From positions 2,666,001-2,730,000 of the forward strand of contig OZ244147.1 of the NCBI GenBank assembly GCA_965216105.1: a stretch of 64,000 bases of DNA, in the 5' to 3' direction. This DNA is from JAALLB01 sp017643495. GTDB lineage: Bacteria; Pseudomonadota; Alphaproteobacteria; Rhizobiales; Rhizobiaceae. The translations under genes and the position numbers were made by a program. Shown here in pieces: positions 51,129 to 59,513 of this stretch. The notes under the pieces were generated by a model, which worked only from the letters and a program-made list of their open reading frames with translations, did no database searches and had not been told where the DNA came from. Every line of letters begins with the position of its first letter. Position 1 is the first letter of the stretch.

Positions 51129-52217
51129 ATGAAATCGGACTTCAGAATTACCGTATTCGAGGGGGACGGAATTGGTCCTGAAATCATGGCACCCACTCTT
51201 GATGTGCTGAAATCCGTTCAGGGTAATGGCGGTGAGTATTCATTCTCGTTTGAAACTGCCCCGGCCGGCGCAGCACATTATGCGAAAACCGGAGAATCCC
51301 TTCCCTCGTCATCTCTTGAAGCAGCCAGAAACTCGGACGCGATCCTGCTTTCAGCCATGGGCTTGCCGGATGTCAGATATGATGACGGCACCGAAATTTC
51401 TCCACAGATCGAGTTGCGGAAGGCACTCAACCTGTATGCCGGTGTACGACCTGTGACCGTTTCACCGGGCGCAACCAGTCCCCTTACCCTGCCGGAAGGC
51501 AAAAAGATTGACCTGGTTCTCATCCGCGAAAGCACTGAAGGGTTGTTTTACACCCAAGGGCGGGGCGAGGTCAGCGATGCCGAAGCCCGCGAAACTCTTC
51601 GCATCACGAGAGATGTAAGTGAAAAACTGTTTGATTTTGCGTTCTCACTTGCTGCCCAACGAAAATCGGATGGCTGCAGCATGGGAACCGTTACATGTGT
51701 GGACAAGGCAAATGTGTTTCGTGCTTTCGCGTTTTTCAGGGAAATTTTTTATGAACGTGCAAAACGGTTTCCGGATATCAAGGCAGAACATGCCTATGTA
51801 GATGCCACTGCACTCTGGATGGTGCAAAAGCCCTGGGAGTTTGATGTGCTCGTTACCGAAAACATGTTTGGTGACATTCTTTCTGACCTGGGAGCAGGAT
51901 TAATGGGTGGGCTTGGACTGGCCCCTTCTGCAGATATCGGAGACGAGCAGGCCGTCTTCCAACCCTGCCACGGCTCGGCACCGGACATAGCAGGCATGGG
52001 TATCGCCAATCCGTTTGCAATGATCCTTTCCGCAGGCATGATGCTTGAATGGCTGGGGCACCGCCATGAAAACCCGCGCATGATCGACGATGCGAAGCGT
52101 CTTCGCACTGCAGTCGATGCGGTTCTCGGTGAGAACCGCTATCTGACCCGTGACCTTGGTGGCAATTCCGACACGAACAGTTGCGCAGAAGCTGTCATTG
52201 CGAAACTGGTGGCCTGA
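51129..52217 (+). CDS. Isocitrate/isopropylmalate dehydrogenase-family enzyme
   Basis: A 362-aa beta-decarboxylating dehydrogenase. Motifs: FEGDGIGPEIM, the substrate loop IRESTEGLFYTQGRG, metal-binding Asp region VTENMFGDILSDLGAGLMGGLGLAPSADIG (split over residues about 230-260) and HGSAPDIAG. Candidate substrates are malate, tartrate or 3-isopropylmalate-like hydroxy acids; no leu or other biosynthetic genes are near, so a catabolic role with the divergent carboxylate transporter is likelier. ATG 51129 is preferred over 51057. Confidence 0.88.
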   Translation: MKSDFRITVFEGDGIGPEIMAPTLDVLKSVQGNGGEYSFSFETAPAGAAHYAKTGESLPSSSLEAARNSDAILLSAMGLPDVRYDDGTEISPQIELRKALNLYAGVRPVTVSPGATSPLTLPEGKKIDLVLIRESTEGLFYTQGRGEVSDAEARETLRITRDVSEKLFDFAFSLAAQRKSDGCSMGTVTCVDKANVFRAFAFFREIFYERAKRFPDIKAEHAYVDATALWMVQKPWEFDVLVTENMFGDILSDLGAGLMGGLGLAPSADIGDEQAVFQPCHGSAPDIAGMGIANPFAMILSAGMMLEWLGHRHENPRMIDDAKRLRTAVDAVLGENRYLTRDLGGNSDTNSCAEAVIAKLVA

Positions 52218-52219
52218 CA

Positions 52220-53233
52220 ATGGGCAGCATCCGAACGGCATGTGTTGGAACCGGGTATTTCAGCCAGTTCCATCTTGATGCCTGGCGGCGGATTGAAGGT
52301 ATCGAACTTGTAGCATCTGCCAGCCTGGATTTTGCTGCTGCAAAGAAAACGGGATTGCCTGCATTCAAAAACGTCAACGCCATGCTGGCCGAGGCCAAAC
52401 CTGAACTGGTTGATATCATAACTCCTTCTGACAGCCATTTGGAGTTAATCCGTTCTTGTCTTTCCAGAGATGTAAAGACAATCATCTGCCAAAAACCCTT
52501 CTGCAACTCACTTGAAGAAGCAATGCTAGCTACAGAGCTTTGTGAACAGGCAGGTGTAAACCTCATCATTCATGAGAATTTCAGGTTTCAACCCTGGTAT
52601 CGCTGCATGAAACGGGTGATGGAAGACGAACTGTTGGGACAGGTACACCAGTTGACATTCAGACTGCGTACCGGAGACGGTCAGGGTGACAAGGCTTATC
52701 TCGATCGCCAGCCCTACTTTCAGAAAATGCCGCGCTTCCTGATTCATGAAACAGGCGTACACTGGATTGACACGTTCCGTTTTCTTTTCGGCAAGCCACT
52801 GTCGGTCTATGCCGACCTTCGCCAGTTGAACCCGGCCATCGCAGGCGAGGATGCGGGTTACTTCATAATGGAGTTTGCCCAAGAGAGGCGTGCCCTGTTC
52901 GATGCAAACCGCCACCTCGACCATGATGCGGAAAACTGCCGCACAACTTTGGGGGAAGCCTTGCTTGAAGGCAGCAAGGGCACCATCAGCCTTGAAGGTA
53001 CCGGACGGGTCCGTTTCCGTTCATTCGGCTCCCGAACACCGCGCACCCTGATCCCGATACGTGAGTATGCAGGATTTGCCGGAGATTGTGTTTTTGCCCT
53101 ACAATCCCATGTAGTGAATGCAATCAGAGGCGATGGTAAATTTGAAAATTCGGCGCACGATTATCTGGACGTTCTCAAAATCGAAGAAGCGATCTACAAA
53201 TCAGCAGAGAGCGGGCAGAAGGTATGTCTGTAA
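52220..53233 (+). CDS. Gfo/Idh/MocA-family oxidoreductase
   Basis: A 337-aa NAD(P)-binding oxidoreductase. N-terminal Rossmann motif ACVGTGYFSQFHLDAW; the usual EKP motif reads QKP (IICQKPFCNS), and HETGVHWIDTFRFLFG supplies the catalytic-site His/Asp helix. The family acts on sugars, inositols or related hydroxy acids. ATG 52220 follows the dehydrogenase stop by 2 nt with GGTGG upstream. It overlaps the GntR gene, forming a three-gene operon. Confidence 0.9.
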   Translation: MGSIRTACVGTGYFSQFHLDAWRRIEGIELVASASLDFAAAKKTGLPAFKNVNAMLAEAKPELVDIITPSDSHLELIRSCLSRDVKTIICQKPFCNSLEEAMLATELCEQAGVNLIIHENFRFQPWYRCMKRVMEDELLGQVHQLTFRLRTGDGQGDKAYLDRQPYFQKMPRFLIHETGVHWIDTFRFLFGKPLSVYADLRQLNPAIAGEDAGYFIMEFAQERRALFDANRHLDHDAENCRTTLGEALLEGSKGTISLEGTGRVRFRSFGSRTPRTLIPIREYAGFAGDCVFALQSHVVNAIRGDGKFENSAHDYLDVLKIEEAIYKSAESGQKVCL

Positions 53234-53937
53234 TGGATGAAACGGCAACCGAAACAGCTGGCAGGAAACGGCCCATCAAGGGCAAGTCAAACACGCAGCA
53301 TGCAGTTGAGGTTTTGAAAAACCTGATCCTTGAAAACAGGCTTGCTTCCGGCTCCAACCATCTGGAAAGCGAACTTGCCGAAATGCTCGGTATGTCTCGT
53401 ACCCCAATTCGCGAAGCCACACTGATCCTTGAAGCCCAGGGTCTGGTTGAAGTGAAACCCAGACACGGTGTTCGGGTCCTGGCCTTGTCGTCAGAAGACA
53501 TGGCCGAGATTTATGACGTGCTTACGGAACTTGAAAGCCTTTCGGCAGAATTGGCTGCGAGGAAGAAGCATCCCTCCGGCGAGTTCCATCCTGCGGAACA
53601 GGCTATTCAGAAAATGGATGATGCGCTGAACGCGGGTGATCTGGAAGCATGGGCCAATGCTGACGAGCTGTTCCACTCGGAACTGGTGCGACTGGGGGGC
53701 AACCGGCGAATTGGCAATATCTGCCGAATGTATGGTGACCAGGTGCGCAGAGCCAGAAAAGTTACCTTGCACCTGAGACCAAAGCCGACAAAATCAAACG
53801 ACGCTCACAGGGACGTATTGAAAGCCATCCGGAATGGTGAGGCTGAAAAGGCTCGCAACATACATCGTGACCACAGGGTGCAGGCAAAGCTGATGCTTGT
53901 TTCATTGCTGGAACAATACGGCTTTCACACCGTCTGA
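53233..53937 (+). CDS. GntR-family regulator (FCD type)
   Basis: A 234-aa regulator. The winged helix is LIL-ENRLASGSNHLESELAEMLGMSRTPIREATLIL (residues about 30-65), followed by an all-helical FCD domain with the metal/ligand residues expected in DELFHSELVRLGGN and HRDVLKAIRNG. ATG 53233 overlaps the preceding stop (TAATG) with AAGG 10 nt upstream; ATG 53224 is possible. It probably controls this operon and the divergent transporter. Convergent with the second TRAP operon. Confidence 0.9.
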   Translation: MDETATETAGRKRPIKGKSNTQHAVEVLKNLILENRLASGSNHLESELAEMLGMSRTPIREATLILEAQGLVEVKPRHGVRVLALSSEDMAEIYDVLTELESLSAELAARKKHPSGEFHPAEQAIQKMDDALNAGDLEAWANADELFHSELVRLGGNRRIGNICRMYGDQVRRARKVTLHLRPKPTKSNDAHRDVLKAIRNGEAEKARNIHRDHRVQAKLMLVSLLEQYGFHTV

Positions 53938-53979
53938 ACACTGCTTAAAACCAATCCTGCTTGTTCGGAAATCCCGCAC

Positions 53980-55242
53980 TCAGACGAATGCCGTCGACAG
54001 CCAGGGCACACCGCTCAGGGTTACAAGAATGATGAGCGTGGCAAGTAAGAACGGCCACAATTTCCTGAATATCCGGGTTGGCTTCACCTCCGCCATTGCC
54101 GAAGCAATATAAAGACCAATGCCAACCGGTGGCGTGAGGAGACCAAGTGTCAGGTTGATACTGACAACGACACCGAACTGCAACGGGCTGATCGAATAGG
54201 AAGACATTGCAATCGGCAGCAGGATTGGTGTGACCAGAATGATTGCGGCAATGCCGTCAATCAGCATGCCGACTATCAGCAACACGACATTGACAATCAA
54301 CAGGAACACAAAAGGATCAGACGTTACAGACGTGATGAATGCGGCCAGTTTTTGCGGCAGCGCTTCATATATCACAACCCAGCCGAATACATTTGCAGCA
54401 GCTATCATGAAAATCACAAGAGCTGAATTGCGGGCTGTGCGGACAAATACTGTTGCCATGTCCGACATGTGAATTTCCCTGTAGAGGAATTTACCGAGCA
54501 CAAATGCGATAACGGACGCCACAGCGGCTGACTCGGTAGGTGTAGCTATTCCCATGAGGATCCCGCCAATTATCGCAGCGGGTATGAACATCGCAGGTAT
54601 GCAGGCCAGAAGGGCAGACACCGATTCCGACCGGCTCATCCATTTTCCCTCGGGAAATGGCGAGAAAAAGCCAATACAGCATATCACCAGCACAAAGCCG
54701 ATAAACATCAATATTCCCGGCAAGATGCCCGCCAGAAACATGTCACCTACAGGCACCTGTGCCAGAACAGCAAAAATCACGAACAGCATGGATGGGGGAA
54801 TGACCGGAGCCAGGAGCCCCCCTGCTGCCGTTGTTGCCGCAGCAAACCCCTTGTCGTAGCCATCCTTTTCCATGGCCGGAACCATGGCACGTGACATGAT
54901 TGCTATCTGTGAAACAGCCGAACCGATAATGGCCGCCATGAACATGTTGGCCACTATGTTGATCCAGGCAAGGCCGCCGCGGAAACCGCCAACAAAAACA
55001 CGGGCTGCGGCTATAAGGCGAGAAGTAACCCCTCCCTCATTCATCAATTCACCGGTAAGCATGAAAAGCGGTATCGCCAGCAATCCATAATTTTCCAGAC
55101 CGGAAAACATCTGTTGGGCAAAACTGTCAAACAGAATGAGGTTGCCGCTTTCCAGGATGTACACGATTGCCACAAGTCCAAGCACCATGGCGATGGGGAC
55201 AGCACCGAAAAGCAAAATCACAAAAACAGCTGAAGTGATCAT
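53980..55242 (-). CDS. dctM: TRAP transporter large permease (second TRAP system)
   Basis: A 420-aa DctM-family protein with about 12 membrane segments. Signature region: GSAVSQIAIMSRAMVPAMEK, then AAGGLLAPVIPPSMLFVI. The start overlaps the dctQ stop (ATGA). Last gene of the 3-hydroxyanthranilate dioxygenase-TRAP operon. Confidence 0.93.
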   Translation of the reverse strand: MITSAVFVILLFGAVPIAMVLGLVAIVYILESGNLILFDSFAQQMFSGLENYGLLAIPLFMLTGELMNEGGVTSRLIAAARVFVGGFRGGLAWINIVANMFMAAIIGSAVSQIAIMSRAMVPAMEKDGYDKGFAAATTAAGGLLAPVIPPSMLFVIFAVLAQVPVGDMFLAGILPGILMFIGFVLVICCIGFFSPFPEGKWMSRSESVSALLACIPAMFIPAAIIGGILMGIATPTESAAVASVIAFVLGKFLYREIHMSDMATVFVRTARNSALVIFMIAAANVFGWVVIYEALPQKLAAFITSVTSDPFVFLLIVNVVLLIVGMLIDGIAAIILVTPILLPIAMSSYSISPLQFGVVVSINLTLGLLTPPVGIGLYIASAMAEVKPTRIFRKLWPFLLATLIILVTLSGVPWLSTAFV

Positions 55243-55781
55243 GCAGCATCAACCTTTTCGTCCATTGGGTGGACAGTCAGCAGATTGGAGACTGCGTGCA
55301 ACAACAGGCCGATTGAAAAAATCCACATTATCAACCACACCCATGCTTTTTTTATGCCCAGGGTCAGGGTTGGCTCGGCGTAAATGAAGTTGAAAGTATT
55401 GCTCTGAAACGTTTCCGGATCAAATCCTGCCTTGGCAAATTCAAGAGGCAGAAACCAGCGCCAGCAAAACCAGACCATCATGACTGCAAATACAAGTACG
55501 CAGACATCAACAAACTTGGCAAAAATCAGCGCGGGCTTTCTTGGCAGATAGTCGGTTACAATCGTGACCGCTACCGAGTGCCCGTAATGGGTTGCCGAGG
55601 ATGCGGCCAGAAACGCCATCCATGCCATGGCATAGATCGCAGCTTCATCAACCCAGTAAATGGATGTGTTGAAAGCCCTTGTGACGACGTTGAGCAAAAT
55701 CAGCAACGTTATCAAGCCAGCAAAAACCGATGCACAATACATCTCGATCTTTGCCCAAAAAGCAGAAATGCTGCGCAACAT
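55239..55781 (-). CDS. dctQ: TRAP transporter small permease (second TRAP system)
   Basis: A 180-aa DctQ-family protein with four membrane segments (ASVFAGLITLLILLNVV; AAIYAMAWMAFLAASSA; VCVLVFAVMMVWFCWRW; AWVWLIMWIFSIGLLLH). ATG 55781 has GAGGGG upstream and is used instead of the longer frame. A hairpin between this gene and dctP is likely to reduce its expression relative to the receptor. Confidence 0.9.
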   Translation of the reverse strand: MLRSISAFWAKIEMYCASVFAGLITLLILLNVVTRAFNTSIYWVDEAAIYAMAWMAFLAASSATHYGHSVAVTIVTDYLPRKPALIFAKFVDVCVLVFAVMMVWFCWRWFLPLEFAKAGFDPETFQSNTFNFIYAEPTLTLGIKKAWVWLIMWIFSIGLLLHAVSNLLTVHPMDEKVDAA

Positions 55782-55800
55782 TGCCCCTCGCCAAAAACAA

Positions 55801-55825
55801 TCTGCCCTCCGCAAAGGAGGGCAGA
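55801..55825 (-). terminator. Intra-operon terminator between dctP and dctQ
   Basis: Perfect 10-bp stem TCTGCCCTCC/GGAGGGCAGA with a 5-nt loop, followed in minus-strand RNA by TTGTTTTTGG. It lies 21 nt after the dctP stop and probably terminates most transcripts there, giving more receptor than permease. Confidence 0.75.
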
Positions 55826-55845
55826 TCTTCACTTGTTAACCAAGC

Positions 55846-56832
55846 TTATTCTTCCGATGTGGATTTTGCAACTTCCCGCATCTTGCTGAGGTAAGCAGAT
55901 TTTTCACTCCACTTTTCATCCCATTTTGCAGGAGCGTCGCCAAAGAAGTCTGCGCCAACCTTTTTGTAGGTCTTGCCGGTTCCCTTGACCTGCTCAAGCC
56001 ATTCTGGGTCTTTTTCGACATAGGTTGTGACTACTTCAGCCAGGTATTTCTTCATGATTTCCGAAATCTGCGCCCGGTCCTCTTCACTGAGGCCCTGCCA
56101 TACCTTGGCAGAAACAAGACCCACCATCGGGAACATCATGTGATTTGATTCCACAACCGTATCGGCATTTTCAAAATACTTTAGCTTCCAGATCAGCTCG
56201 GCATCCATGTCAATCGCGTCAACCTGGCCGTTTGCCAGCGCATCATAAACCGCAGGAAGCGGCATTGGTGTTGGTGCCGCGCCAAGATCATTATAGAAAT
56301 CCAGAATCGGCTCAAATGGTGTGATCCGAAGCTTTTTGCCGGACAGGTCTGCTGCCGAGGTTACTTCACCCCGGCTAACGATCTGCCGAAGGCCGGCCAT
56401 TCCATAGCCAATACCGACAACACCGACCTTGCCAGGCAGTTGCTCAAGCATTTCCGTTGCCACATCAGAACCAAGAATGCGACCGGCATGGGCAATATCC
56501 TTTGCAAGAAACGGCGCATAGAAAGCACCAAAGTCAGGCGCACGGTTGGAAACTTCGGCAACGGTCAGAAACGCCATGTCCAGGGCACCAGACTGCAACT
56601 GTTGAAGCATTTGGGCTTCATTGCCCAATTGACGAGCGGGAAAGACCTTCAGCGTATGCTTGCCGCCGCTTTTTTCTTCAAGTTCAGCACCGAATTTCTC
56701 TGCAGCCTTAGTCCAGATGTGTGGCGGCGGGGTAAGAAGGCCCAGGCGGAAATCATTCGCCAAGGCCGCGCTTGCGGAAATCGCCGCAACAGCAGCTGCT
56801 GCAGTAATGGTCTTCAGATACTTTGAAATCAT
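55846..56832 (-). CDS. dctP: TRAP transporter substrate-binding protein (second TRAP system)
   Basis: A 328-aa DctP receptor. Signal peptide MISKYLKTITAAAAVAAIS to AALA; mature start NDFRLGLLTPPPHIWTKAAE; family core KLRITPFEPILDFYNDLGAAPTPMP, in which the conserved Arg of the KLR block pairs with ligand carboxylates. It follows the 3-hydroxyanthranilate dioxygenase gene in the same operon, suggesting the ligand is an aromatic or pyridine carboxylate; this is inference. Confidence 0.92.
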   Translation of the reverse strand: MISKYLKTITAAAAVAAISASAALANDFRLGLLTPPPHIWTKAAEKFGAELEEKSGGKHTLKVFPARQLGNEAQMLQQLQSGALDMAFLTVAEVSNRAPDFGAFYAPFLAKDIAHAGRILGSDVATEMLEQLPGKVGVVGIGYGMAGLRQIVSRGEVTSAADLSGKKLRITPFEPILDFYNDLGAAPTPMPLPAVYDALANGQVDAIDMDAELIWKLKYFENADTVVESNHMMFPMVGLVSAKVWQGLSEEDRAQISEIMKKYLAEVVTTYVEKDPEWLEQVKGTGKTYKKVGADFFGDAPAKWDEKWSEKSAYLSKMREVAKSTSEE

Positions 56833-56869
56833 GATCTAGTTTCCCTCCCGATCAATGTCGTTATCGTTG

Positions 56870-57424
56870 TTAAAGTGTCGCCCAGCCTTGAGGTGGCTCC
56901 TTGCCTGGATGAACCGTACCACACGCCTTGCAGGTGCGGTCTGTCTCGCTATTGTAGAAAGCATCAAACAGTGGTGGCAAGTCTTTTACGATGTCTGTCA
57001 CTTTTACCTCAACACGATGCACCTCCTCACCGCAATTGAAGCAGAACCATTCAAAACCGTCATAGTCGGATTCCCTGCGGGTTCCCTCCACAACCAGCCC
57101 CACTGAACCAGGGACCGGACGTTGAGGGGAGTGCCTTGCATGTGGCGGCAGAATGAAAACTTCGCCTTCACGAATAGGCACATCATAAATCTTGCCGCCT
57201 TCGGCGATTTTCAACAGCATGTCGCCTTGCAACTGGTAGAAAAACTCCTCAACCGGATCATCGTGAAAATCCACCCGTGTATTGGGGCCACCCACGATCA
57301 TGACAACCATGCCTGTTTCTTCGTCAAACAATTGCTTGTTGGAAACAGGCGGCTTGAGATGCTCGCGATTTCTCTCGATCCAATCTTCAAAATTGAATGG
57401 TTTGAAAGCCGGATGAAGATTCAT
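56870..57424 (-). CDS. nbaC: 3-hydroxyanthranilate 3,4-dioxygenase
   Basis: A 184-aa cupin. R50, H54, E60, H98, R102 and E113 match the active-site and iron-ligand set of the Cupriavidus enzyme with a constant +3 offset, and C128, C131, C165 and C168 form the second rubredoxin-like metal site. It opens 3-hydroxyanthranilate to 2-amino-3-carboxymuconate semialdehyde, which closes spontaneously to quinolinate. Next enzymes of the usual meta pathway are absent. First gene of the TRAP operon, divergent from a LysR gene. Confidence 0.93.
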   Translation of the reverse strand: MNLHPAFKPFNFEDWIERNREHLKPPVSNKQLFDEETGMVVMIVGGPNTRVDFHDDPVEEFFYQLQGDMLLKIAEGGKIYDVPIREGEVFILPPHARHSPQRPVPGSVGLVVEGTRRESDYDGFEWFCFNCGEEVHRVEVKVTDIVKDLPPLFDAFYNSETDRTCKACGTVHPGKEPPQGWATL

Positions 57425-57513
57425 CTTGAAACCTCTCTGTGGTGTGTGTGGCGCCTGTTTCCAAACAACAGATGATGAAAATTTGCTATTTCACACAAAT
57501 GAATTTAACTGAA

Positions 57514-57526
57514 TTTGTTATTCAAA
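57514..57526. promoter_or_regulatory. TTTG-TTATT-CAAA candidate operator, nbaC-lysR region
   Basis: TTTGTTATTCAAA is a short inverted repeat 22 bp before the LysR start. It shares its core with the longer repeat in the nadX-Mo hydroxylase gap at 59408-59435, suggesting one regulator for both promoters. Confidence 0.45.
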
Positions 57527-57547
57527 AAAAGAATACCTGGAAGACCC

Positions 57548-58531
57548 ATGTCCAAACAGCTTCACAGAAACAGCCACGTCAAAATCACTGAACGGGTCTC
57601 CACCCGGTTAAAACTGAAACAACTGCGCCTTCTCGTTGCGATAGCAGAACATTCCAGCATTCTTCATGCTGCAGAAGAATTGTTCATTTCGCAACCGGCT
57701 GCAACCAAACTCTTGAAAGATCTGGAAACAGATTTTGGAGTCACACTCTTTTCTCGAACAAACAGGGGCGTAATACCCACGGAATTTGGAGAAGCCCTGG
57801 TCAGGCACGGAAAACTAATTCTCGCCCAGATTTCCCATGCTGCACAGGAACTGGACGACCTTAACGAAGGATTGGGTGGGCGTGTGGTTGTCGGAACGCT
57901 GCTCGCCGCCTCAGCGGAACTGCTGCCTGAAACCATTCGTAATGTGCATGAACAACGCCCCAATGTCAGCATCATTGTTCGCGACGGAACCAATGATTTT
58001 CTGATGCCGCTCGTTTACACCGGCGAAGTGGACATGGTGGTTGGCCGCCTTGCGGAATACCGTTATCGAGAAGACCTCAGTCAGGAGGTTTTATACAATG
58101 AACCTGCGGTCGTTGTCTGTCGGAGCGGTCATCAACTCGCCAAGGCAAAGCATGTTCCGTTTTCACAACTTGTTGAACAGGACTGGATACTGCCCCCCAC
58201 CCAGACAACCCTCAGAAGGCAGGTGGACAAAGAGTTTTTGGACCAGGACCTTCCTCCGCCACCCAATCCTGTTGAGTGTGTTTCCTTCCTGACCAACCGC
58301 GCCCTTCTCATGTCAACCGACATGATCGGCGTCTTTCCGCTGCATGTGGTCAGAAAGGAAATCCTGGCCGGAGAACTTGTCACCGTCCAATGTCCGTTAC
58401 AGATTTCCAACAGCCCCGTTGGTGTCACCTATCGAAGTGAGAAAGCATTGTCCCCTGCAGCCGCATCATTTCTTGATGAACTGAGAAAACACGCCAAGGC
58501 CATAAAGGAACGCGAAAGCGCGACAGACTGA
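57548..58531 (+). CDS. LysR-family regulator of the 3-HAO locus
   Basis: A 327-aa LysR protein of the GbpR/PcaQ-like branch. The helix-turn-helix is at about residues 27-60 (LLVAIAEHSSILHAAEELF; ISQPAATKLLKDLE). The effector domain follows (GRVVVGTLLAASAELLPETI; DFLMPLVYTGEVDMVVGRL). ATG 57548 has GGAAGA upstream and is used over the TTG at 57515. Divergent from nbaC and convergent with nadX, it probably senses the imported aromatic. Confidence 0.92.
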   Translation: MSKQLHRNSHVKITERVSTRLKLKQLRLLVAIAEHSSILHAAEELFISQPAATKLLKDLETDFGVTLFSRTNRGVIPTEFGEALVRHGKLILAQISHAAQELDDLNEGLGGRVVVGTLLAASAELLPETIRNVHEQRPNVSIIVRDGTNDFLMPLVYTGEVDMVVGRLAEYRYREDLSQEVLYNEPAVVVCRSGHQLAKAKHVPFSQLVEQDWILPPTQTTLRRQVDKEFLDQDLPPPPNPVECVSFLTNRALLMSTDMIGVFPLHVVRKEILAGELVTVQCPLQISNSPVGVTYRSEKALSPAAASFLDELRKHAKAIKERESATD

Positions 58532-58538
58532 AAGCACT

Positions 58539-59345
58539 CTAAAATGCGAGCCGGTTGAGATATTGTTTGAGAGCACCAACAATGCTCATGGCAGCCAATC
58601 CCGATGATTTGGGATTACCGGGAAGCGGATTTCCTTCAATCACGACCGACAGTCGGCCAAAATCACCAACCGCTTCTATTTCGTGCGTGTTGCGCTCGAC
58701 GGAAGGGTCCGCAATCAACCTGACCTGAACGGCATCAAGCCCGATGCTGGCCAATGCAAGCGTGGCAGCCACATTGGCGTTTTTCGGATAAAGCCGGGCG
58801 GCTTCCCGGGCAGTTCCCTCAAAATGCACTTTGGCTTCTGAAAGTGTTTCAAGATCAAAATGATCTTCCGCCGGAGAGCCCTGCCAACCTGCCGGGGGTT
58901 TTCTTCCGGTATAAACCACCCGGTCAATTTCACCTACGCTCGCAGCTGTCAGGGCATCGATTCCACCCACTGCGCCGGAAAGGAAGCGGATGCGGGAATT
59001 GCCCCGTTTTGCGCAATCCTCAAGCTTTTCAGCCAGAGACACATCTGCAAGTGCGCCTGTGGAGATGGATATAACGTCAATTCCGTTTTCGAGAGCCGCA
59101 GGTGCATGGCACTGGAGACCTGAATGCCCTGCACAGTCCACCAGCAAGCCCGGTGCCGGATCCAGTTTCTCTATTGAGGTAAATACCGGGAAGCGGTTAT
59201 CCGCGAAGCGTCTGGCCTGTTCAAATGATTCCTCCCGACAGACCAGTGCGGCAATATTGATACCGTAAACCGGCAAAATCCGGTCCACAACATAGCCAGC
59301 AATCGCTCCATGACCAACCAATGCTATGTTTATCTGACGTGTCAT
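58539..59345 (-). CDS. nadX: Aspartate dehydrogenase-family protein
   Basis: A 268-aa NAD(P)-binding protein. Rossmann motif ALVGHGAIAGYVV; core FLSGAVGGIDALTAA; YPKNANVAATLALA; active-site H221 in VERNTHEIE. Family members oxidise L-aspartate to iminoaspartate/oxaloacetate or run the reverse amination. Other NAD-synthesis genes are absent here, so it may act on a pathway intermediate. Divergent from the Mo hydroxylase gene, with a strong inverted repeat in between. Confidence 0.9.
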   Translation of the reverse strand: MTRQINIALVGHGAIAGYVVDRILPVYGINIAALVCREESFEQARRFADNRFPVFTSIEKLDPAPGLLVDCAGHSGLQCHAPAALENGIDVISISTGALADVSLAEKLEDCAKRGNSRIRFLSGAVGGIDALTAASVGEIDRVVYTGRKPPAGWQGSPAEDHFDLETLSEAKVHFEGTAREAARLYPKNANVAATLALASIGLDAVQVRLIADPSVERNTHEIEAVGDFGRLSVVIEGNPLPGNPKSSGLAAMSIVGALKQYLNRLAF

Positions 59346-59407
59346 TATTTCCTGTTGTGCTCTGCCTGCCTTGCCTTAACATAATACACATAGCCAAGGA
59401 CATTGTT

Positions 59408-59435
59408 ATTCGATTTTGTTATATCAAAATCGAAT
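59408..59435. promoter_or_regulatory. Perfect 28-bp inverted repeat in the nadX-Mo hydroxylase gap
   Basis: ATTCGATTTTG-TTATAT-CAAAATCGAAT has perfect 11-bp arms in the 168-bp divergent gap. Its TTTG-TTAT-TCAAA core recurs at 57514-57526. It is a candidate operator; a T-run after the right arm also allows a weak terminator, but no plus-strand gene ends there. Confidence 0.6.
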
Positions 59436-59513
59436 TTTTGGAATTGCGATTCTTGCCTGCGTCATTGACAGTCTGCGTCATTCATTGAGCAGGAACAATG
59501 ACAGGCCTTACGT

